A stretch of 64,000 nucleotides of DNA, from contig JAJAGP010001979.1 in assembly GCA_025084515.1 (NCBI GenBank), forward strand, positions 79,999 to 143,998. Reading direction: 5' to 3'. The notes under the pieces were generated by a model. That model saw only the letters and a list, made by a program, of their open reading frames with translations, was not told the DNA's origin and did not search any database. The DNA is from Ancistrus triradiatus. Lineage: Eukaryota; Chordata; Actinopteri; Siluriformes; Loricariidae. Shown here in pieces: positions 56,661 through 64,000 of the stretch; the stretch's first letter is position 1; each line of letters begins with the position of its first letter. The position numbers were made by a program, and so were the translations under genes.

Positions 56661-59453
56661 CTAATTTTTCAACTCCATGTTTTTGCACTTGTGTTTTTTC
56701 AGTGTCCCTAACTTAACGAAGCTGCAGCCACACTCTGAGCAGTAGTAGAGGATATCCCCGGTGTGGATGCGATGGTGCGCTTTAAGGTTGCTCTGCTGAG
56801 TGAAGCTCTTCCCACACTGCGAGCAGTAGAATGGTTTCTCGCCAGTGTGAATGCGCTGGTGCTGTTTGAGATTGCTCCCGTCAGTAAAGCTCTTCCCACA
56901 CTGCGAGCACTGATACGGCTTCTCTCCGGTGTGGATGCGCTGGTGCGACTGAAGGTAACCTTGCCGAATAAAGCTCTTCCCGCACAGCGAGCACTGATAG
57001 GGCTTCTCTCCGCTGTGGATGCGCTGGTGTAGCTTGAGATTACTCTGGCACGTGAAACTTTTCTCACACTGCGTGCACTGATACGGTCTCTCTCCGGTGT
57101 GGACTCGCTGATGTAACCGGAGCGTCCGGTGGTCATTGAACCGTTTCCCACACTCTGAGCAATGATAGGGTTTCTCTCCCGTGTGAATGCGCTGGTGCGA
57201 CTGGAGATGGCATAGCTGGGTAAATCTCCTCCCGCACACAGAGCAGTGATACGGTTTCTCTCCGCTGTGAAGGCGCTGGTGTAGCTTAAAATTGCTCTGG
57301 TAGGTAAAACTCTTCGGACAGTGCGAGCACTGGAAGGGTTTCTCTCCGGTGTGAATGCGCTGGTGTTTCTTGAGATTAGTGCTCTCGATAAAACTCTTCC
57401 CACATGTCGAGCAGGAATGTGGCTTGTCTCCCGTGTGGATGTGCTGGTGCAACTGGAGATGGCGCTGTCGAGTGAAGCCCTTTCCACAAAATGAGCAATG
57501 GTGTGTTTTTTCTCCTTCGTGAATGTGCAGGTGTCGCTGCAGGTTATTGAAGCTCTTCCCACACTCTGAGCAACGATACGGCTTCTCTCCAGCGTCAACA
57601 TTATGGTGTCGCCGGAGATCACTACTCTCGCTAAAACTAGCCCCGCACGAGTTGTTGTTTGTTTCTGAAGCAGACAAAGAGAAAAACTGTGGCAAAAACG
57701 CGGTAAAACGAAGAGATAATACTGATGAGATCTGTCTCAAAGTAAACAGTTTGCATAAGGAAAATTATGTGTAATACACAAACAATATACCCAGATAGAA
57801 ATGTGGCACTTGACATGCAGTTCTATCTCAGGCAGATATGTAAATGATTACAACTGTGGTCTGATTAGACACTCGGTCTTGGGTGCAACAGTGCTTCCCC
57901 TATGGCGCTGCCCTATAAAAACGCTGTCAGAGACTACTTTTGGGTAGTGTACCTCTTGGTGAGAGATCATTGACTGCTAGACATTTTGCCCAGACTTTGA
58001 GACTTCAAAATGGGACAGGAATCTACAGCTGTATGCAACGGCATTAAGGAAAACCTGTAGTACCCAGATTAAGACCAAACAGGTGTAATAACATAACAAT
58101 GTTTAGACCTTACCGTCTAAGGAGCACTTTTGGTTCCAGATGTGGTCGAATGAAGTGCCGAGATCCCTGGCGTACCCCTCGTCGTACCACACCAAAAGCT
58201 CCTGTCCTGTATTAATGGGTTGACAGCAACGGTAATAAATTCCACCTCGATACTGGAACACCACCAGATTCTGTTCTTCATCAGTACGAGCGCAATTCAC
58301 ATATCTGAGAAAGAACAGAGAGACAAAGGCAGGATGTGATGAATTAAACGAAGAAGTCTTGAAGGCGACAAATTTCTGTGTTCCCTCACCTCATCCAGTT
58401 AGAATGTGTTTCTCTCTTAGCATCTAAGTATTCCTCACACTCACTTCTCTTGGAGATCTGAAGAAAATATGGACACATTTGATACCTCTACAGAAGATTT
58501 CTGTTGAACATATATAAACCTAAATTCTTTATACAAATGTGATGGTATGGGAACAACGTATAAATTAACTCACCACCCAAGAATAAGCACTGTTCATCGC
58601 TTCCTCTCGATCTACCAGTTCTCCCTGGTACGGTCCAAAGTGAGCACCAACTGGAACAGGATCTCCATTACTAAACACTCCCAGGCCTGCATCAGGAATA
58701 CCAGACTCCCGAACCTCTAGCCCTGGAGGAAGGCTTTGTCTGGCTCGGTCGCTGACCCCCATGGGAACGGGGCTATCAGGGATGAAGAGAGCCAGACCGT
58801 GAACCTCACACTTGTTGATGTAGAAGCAGCTGCACTCTTCACAGTCTAAAGAAAGAAATGATTAGTAAATAAATCGAGGTCTTTATGATTAGCCCTAACA
58901 ACTTGTGTCTATGACCGGACTTACAGAGGTAATCTTCAGTTTCAGCTTCTTCCTTTTTTATAATCTTCAGGAATCCTGCATGCTCTTGGTCCTCAGACAG
59001 GTCATGTCCTACAGAGGCTGAGGTTCCTGCACCTGAAATCCCAATTCAAATACTGGCATTAAACCTACATAGATACACATTTAAAATGTATCACAATATC
59101 AGAGCGTGGATTAAGCACCGGTCCTGTTTTCTTACATGAATAATCCTCATCTTCATCTTCTTCCTCCTTTATGATCTTTATCTGGAATTCTCCATTCTGC
59201 TGGGCCACAGAGGTTGAGGTTCCTTCATCAGAAGTGGTACAAGGTTCGTTCTTCAGGTCCTCACATAGCTAATAAACAAAGAAACAATAATAATTTAGGT
59301 GTGACACAGGTTTGAGGAGATTAAAAAATATCACTTAATCACTAACTCACTGACACGTGAGGTGAGAATGATGATCTGTACCTGTGAGTGATCAGGATCA
59401 GGAGAGGGTGGAGGCGTTCCGAATGAACTCCATCTCACTCCTGCTGATTCCAT
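56661..59453 (-). CDS. prdm9-like: PRDM9-like PR/SET zinc-finger gene H (KRAB-less)
   Basis: Predicted 615-aa histone methyltransferase with C2H2 array, paralogue of D. Exons are 59453-59382, 59268-59136, 59032-58925, 58845-58574, 58457-58390, 58304-58114 and 57664-56661; exons 4-6 have exactly the lengths of D (272, 68, 191). Exon 1 starts MESAGVRWSSFGTPPPSPD; exons 2 and 3 are acidic (KEEEDEDEDYS, KKEEAETEDYL). The SET part has LPPGLEVRESGIPDAGLGVF, HFGPYQGELVDREEA, GIYYRCCQPINTGQELLVWY and DEGYARDLG, again with the three expected tyrosines. The array has ten normal fingers, the last C2HC. In front are a degenerate finger (CGASFSESSDLRRHHNV) and one that lacks three helix residues (SFNNLQRH, against SFNNQSNLQRH in D). 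No KRAB or SSXRD exon is seen. Confidence 0.85.
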
Positions 59454-59479
59454 TCTATAAATACTAAAGGGTGCAGATT

Positions 59480-60445
59480 CTTAACAAAATAAACTCAATA
59501 AAGTCAATTTCTATAACTAAACAAGTCATAGAAATAAACCCAATCACATAAAAGTAATAAAATAAACACAATAGTCACACTGATTTGATGAATAAGCTAA
59601 AAAAAAAAATCAATATTGCATTAATAAATAAACTGAATAATCAACATTAATTTAACATACAAACCAAACCAAACCATCAGCATTACTATAATAAGTAAAC
59701 TAAACAATCCATATTAATTTAATAAATTCATCAGCCAACACTAATCAAAAAAATATACTCAATAACTAACACTAAGTACAGCTTAAAAATCAACATTAAT
59801 TTCATAAACTCAATAATCAAAATTAATTTAATAAATAAACTAGATAATCAACAATAATCTATTAAACTTAACAACCAATATGAATTTAATAAATATATTC
59901 AATAATTAACATTAATCAAATAAATACAGATCAAAAATCAACATTAATTTAATAAACTCAATAAGCAACATTCATTTAATAAATAAACTAGATAATCATC
60001 ATTAATTTATTAAATAAACTTAATAACCAACAGATAATATACTCAATAATTAACATTAATCAAATAAGTACAGCTCAACAGTCAACGTTAATTTCATGAA
60101 TAAACCCAACAACCAACATTCATGTAATAAATAAACTAGATAATCAACATTAACGTTAACTAAACAACCAACATTAATTTAATGAAGAAACTCAATAATC
60201 AACATTAATTTAACAGATAATCTCAACAATCAATGACAATTTAAGAAATACACTAAAACATATTATTGTAATAAATAATCTAAAAAAAAAAATTTGCAAA
60301 TAAACTCAGTAACAACCTTAACTTAATAAATAAATTGAATTATTCACATTAATTTAATGAATAAACTCAATAACAACATTAATTCAATAAACAAACTCAA
60401 TAATCCACATTAATATAATAGATAAACTCAATAATTCACATTTAT
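59480..60445. repeat. AT-rich satellite in intron 1 of gene H
   Basis: About one kilobase of diverged units of about 28 bp, consensus AATAAACTCAATAATCAACA then TTAATTT. A longer period of roughly 140 bp is suggested, since TAAATAAACTAGATAATCA recurs near 59838, 59984 and 60130. It starts about 30 bases upstream of the ATG exon. Confidence 0.85.
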
Positions 60446-60601
60446 TCAGTCGGTTTAAGATCGGGTTCATGTGACTGATTGCTTTACTTTCGGTTTTAAG
60501 CTCCGAATCGAAACCGGATCCGAACCGGATCATTTTGGACCGAGTGTAAAAACGCCTGATGCCAACAGTTAGCCGAGCAGCTAAATACTAGTGTATCTTA
60601 C

Positions 60602-60665
60602 CTTCTGTGTTAAGACATGACGCATTTAAACTTTCTCAAATCCTCTCACAAACACAAACATTTAC
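60602..60665 (-). other. Noncoding first exon and promoter of gene H
   Basis: The donor ACAGAAG/GTAAGA at 60602 has GTTAGCCGAGCAGCTAAA on its intron side, shared with E, G and I. CCGCCACCTGCTG at 60809 lies upstream. The transcription start is not defined. Confidence 0.45.
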
Positions 60666-61074
60666 TGTAACTCCATGGGATTCAGCTGAGATTTTAATGA
60701 ATTAATGAATATTTAATCTACACAGGATTAAACCTCCACCAGACGTCAGCTGAAGCTACTTCTTCTTCTGCTAAGCTCTGATGGTGGACAATGAAGTAGA
60801 ATGGCACACCGCCACCTGCTGTGTGAAACGGAGACTCCATCACCCTTCATTCAAACCTGTGTGAGTCAATCTTGGTCCTGCAAGGTTTCGTCCATTTAGA
60901 GAGCTTTTCCTTATCACCGCTCAGTTGGGACTGTGGGTCTAAATACAAATAAAGCTGCTTTGTGACCAAGCTCTGTGGTAAAATTCACGAAATACAAGTT
61001 ATCCCCCATTATGATGAGGACACATTCCAACAAACCTGTCATATGTTAAATTTATCATAAACTAAGGAGTTTAA

Positions 61075-61500
61075 ATGCATGTGCAAAAGTCTTATACCAC
61101 CATTAGATTTGTTGTTTTAGCAATGGTGTAATGATAAATGGTAAAAATAGAATATTTTCAATGGCTGAACCCAAAAATTTCAAACTTGGATTCGTTATCC
61201 CATATTCCTCTTTCCCATTGATTGTCATTCCAATCTTTGTGAGCTAAAGTATGGTTTCTGCTGAATGTGTATTTATGTGTATTATTGGATTCCCATTGTA
61301 AAGTAAAACATGTAAACCAAGCCACCAACCCACCATGGGGAGTGCCTGTAAATAAATTTGATATTACAGGTAGGTGACGTTTAAAGTCCGCATTACGTTC
61401 TGTGAAACAGGTCGTTGACCAAAACGGAAGCTGACCAGACATTACCACAGTCAAACAGTAGTTTAGATACTTTGCACATAGCCACAAAAGTTTGCATATA
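61075..61500 (-). mobile_element. Tc1-like fragment
   Basis: The terminus GTGCAAAAGTCTTATACCAC matches the end near 19210. The minus strand reads HTLAHKDWNDNQ and NESKFEIFGFSH, the region of the first catalytic Asp (here Asn: DNESKFEIFG for SDESKFEIFG). Decayed. Confidence 0.55.
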
Positions 61501-63455
61501 GTGTTTTATTTTAAACAATAACATTAATTTAAAAAACAATATGAAACCATTTAGTAAAATACAATACTATACAATACAGTCATTCTTATATTTGTACCTT
61601 TTATAAAACTTTAAACAGTTACCGATAATTAAAACGAATGGAGCGATACCATGTTTTTTTTTCCTTTCAAGACTGCGATTCTCTTTTCTGTCAGCAGGTG
61701 TCGCAAGGGTTCGCCTGTACTATGTTTCTGTCATTTAGACGGGAAAAAGATTTACTATAATTCTTAAGACCTCTGACTTCCAAGCAAATGGATGTTGACG
61801 ATTGTGGATGTTAAATTCCGCTTACCTGTACTTAACTTTTGATTTTAGACACTGGTATTCTTTTTTAGCATGTCCAATCCAACCCCAATGTTTGAACAGC
61901 ATACAGCATATTAGTACACCAGTACATTTTTCTTGTTGTATAAAATACTGTCAGCATCCACAAGTAATTACCAAACATCTTCATGTTTCAACAAACGACT
62001 GGCTTTGTCTTTTATCCTAAACACACAGACCTAACTTAAGAGATATATTAGATTTGTAATTATTATTTATTTAAATAATGTTCTGTGACCGAAATTTTTG
62101 CTATCATTGACAAGAGTGAGTTTGCAACCTCTGTAGACCTTTCAAACACACTTACACTGGGGCTTCTTAACCTAATGCATGGCTTTGGTATGTGAGAAGA
62201 AACTGGAGAAAACCCAGAGTAAACCCACATGGAAATGGGAAGAACATACAAAATCCACACAGTTGGAGTCCTTGGGTCAGGATCGTACCAGAAATCTCTG
62301 GAGCTGTGAGATAACAGCGCTAATCATTTATATCACTGTATCACCCAGCTACAACAGATACGGTATATGAAAACATATTTGGGCAACTAACCAGTTTAAT
62401 TACATACAACTAGTTTAGCTACTGTATAACTACATAACATTTCATGATCTTAAGAAAATGTACTTGTAATTCATATTCATATTTATTTGTAGCTAAATGC
62501 TCGGTGCACTTGTACTTCCATGGCATTGGCATTTCTGTGAACCAGTTGTGCTGAGAATGGTTAAAAACATCTACTGTTCAGTTTCTGCTTATTCTTGCAT
62601 TTATGAAACTGTTCATACTTTGAATTACACTGTGTGAGAGTTACTTCATTATTCAATACAAGATAACTGGTATGAACTGGTGACTGGTAGACCTCATAGT
62701 CTTAAGTTAGAGGTTGTTTTTAAAGTGTTCATGTTTGTTCCAAATCAGCTGGTTTCCCTAACTCTCCAGTCACAAGGAGTCAGATGGTGCCCTGTTTAAT
62801 AATTGAAATATTATTTCTATAGAGCTGGTTTCCATTTTGTAGATGAGAATATTTTCAAGCCCCTCCACTCCGATACACATCCATGTCTTTTGCTTCCAAA
62901 CGGCACTGGAATTTATTTTAAACATTGTACTTTATACGAAACTGCAAGCAACACCCCCCAAAAACAGCTTCAGAAATATCTATACCACTGCCCCAACAGA
63001 GAAGGCCTAGGGTGACAGTGGCAAGGAAAATCTCCCTAAACAGTCTCTCTTAAGTAAACTAGACTAGATTAGATTAATTTACATTTGTATATGAACAACT
63101 GCTACATAGGTGTGCAAAATATTTAATTTTAAAGCTTATTTTATTTAAATGCTTTACAACTGAATGAAAGTAAATTAACATCTATTTACTATAACACTTC
63201 TGTTTCTTGGATGGCAGCTGAATTGAATTGGCCACTGAATTCCCAGTATTCCTCTGCAAAGTGCTTTACATGCGTTAGGCTTATTGTTTTATAAATGCTT
63301 GCTAGAGTAACTGCATATAATTTGTTTATTCATCTTCCGTAGCAATTTTGTCTGTGTATTTCAGTTATTTTCATTATGCTACATGTTACAGGTCAGCTAC
63401 AACTAGAGAGGTGCATTTCCTGAAGAAAATGCGAGTGTGGTTGCCACTCTGCAAT
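61500..63455. other. Gene-poor stretch with dispersed repeats
   Basis: 62170-62345 contains GGAGAAAACCCAGAGTAAAC and GGGAAGAACATACAAAATCC, a dispersed fish repeat known to me only by its pattern. 62990-63080 holds an inverted LINE tail (CCTAGGGTGACAGTGGCAAG). No gene seen. Confidence 0.4.
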
Positions 63456-63460
63456 GGCCC

Positions 63461-64000
63461 CATGGGCATCACATATCACTTCGGATTGCACCCGGGACCA
63501 AGCTTGCCGAATTTCGTGGCCGTAGGTCAAAAACTGACTGAGTTACAGTCATTGGCCCACCCAGGGGCCCCAGTGCCCACCCGGGGTCCTCATGGGCCCC
63601 ATGAGCATGACAGATCACCTCAGATTGCTCCCAGGATCAAGCTTGCCAAATTTCGTGGTCGTAGGTTGAAAACTGTCTGAATTACAGTCATTGGCCCACC
63701 CAGGGTCGTCATGGGCATCACATATCACCTCAGATTGCACCCGGTATCAATCTTGCCAAATTTCGTGGCCGTAGGTCGAAAACTGTCTGAGTTACAGTCA
63801 TTGGCCCACCCAGGGGCCCAAGTGCCCACCCGGGGTCCACAGGGGCCCCATGGGCATCACAGGTCACCTCAGATTGCACCCGGGATCAAGCTTGCCGAAT
63901 TTCCTGGCCGTAGGTCGAAAACTGAATGAGTTAGCCTTTGGCCCACCCAGGGGCCCCAGTGCACACCCAGGGTCTACAGGGGCACAATGGGCATTACATA
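63461..64000. repeat. Tandem repeat, 139-bp unit, reaching the window edge
   Basis: Unit starts (CATGGGCATCACATATCAC) are at 63461, 63600, 63710, 63849 and 63986. Spacings are 139, 110, 139 and 137, so one unit lacks about 29 bases. Each unit contains AAATTTCGTGGCCGTAGGTC-like sequence and CCCACCCAGGGGCCC. Open frames across it are a by-product of the repeat. Confidence 0.9.

Noticed and set aside
63348..63929. Proline-rich open frames with HPGAPVPTRGPHGPH-type repeats
   Set aside because: They are translations of the 139-bp tandem repeat, with the frame surviving by chance because of unit length and composition.
1..64000. CRISPR arrays, operons, riboswitches, rRNA genes
   Set aside because: The sequence is vertebrate; the tandem repeats have no CRISPR structure and no tRNA or rRNA gene was recognised apart from tRNA-like SINE heads.

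Overview
The window reads as a teleost fish genome: vertebrate-type intron-exon genes, tandem KRAB-less C2H2 zinc-finger genes, many decayed Tc1/mariner copies, a Harbinger element, L2-like and L1-like LINEs, a tRNA-type SINE with an L2-like tail, and AT-rich microsatellites. An otophysan such as a catfish is only a guess. I see no rRNA, tRNA, CRISPR or bacterial features.

All ten recognisable protein genes lie on the minus strand and belong to one zinc-finger family. From left to right: A (750-2922, 449 aa, 11 fingers plus a half), B (5458-7890, 392 aa, 10 fingers), C (12176-15792, 375 aa, 9 fingers, one degenerate), D (20470-23519, 586 aa, PRDM9-like PR/SET plus fingers), E (25377-26547, 238 aa, 3 fingers), a pseudogene (27905-28431), a frameshifted Myb/SANT-like exon (29381-29936), G (31656-33050, 304 aa), J (39206-40506, 267 aa), I (48641-53157, 214 aa, long introns) and H (56661-59453, 615 aa, second PRDM9-like PR/SET gene). 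The models were built by hand from splice signals; each joins in frame to its stop codon.

The layout suggests two sub-arrays, each with a SET-containing gene at its 5' (right) end: A-B-C-D and E-pseudogene-G-J-I-H. A, B, C and D share a noncoding first exon and proximal promoter. E, G, I, H and an orphan exon near 45.0 kb share another first-exon neighbourhood. All genes use a short first coding exon followed by one to three acidic exons ending in a KKEE...EDxYL-like motif, then one exon with the whole finger array. In D and H a three-exon PR/SET block of 531 nt sits between the acidic exons and the fingers. It starts and ends in phase 1, so it can be present or absent without breaking the frame. 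A decayed piece of the SET exon lies at 54409-54562.

The genes would encode nuclear DNA-binding proteins; D and H could also be histone H3 methyltransferases. Intergenic and intronic DNA is mostly transposon debris: Tc1-like elements near 3.6-5.2, 9.3, 19.0, 21.4-22.2, 35.0-38.3, 41.4-43.0, 45.5, 49.2, 50.5-52.0, 54.6 and 61.1 kb, a Harbinger element at 16.3-18.3 kb, several SINE copies, LINE 3' tails, a minisatellite at 24.8 kb, an AT-rich satellite in intron 1 of H, and a 139-bp tandem repeat at the right edge. An inverted duplication of about 0.9 kb (19.5-20.4 and 30.7-31.6 kb) flanks the D-E block.
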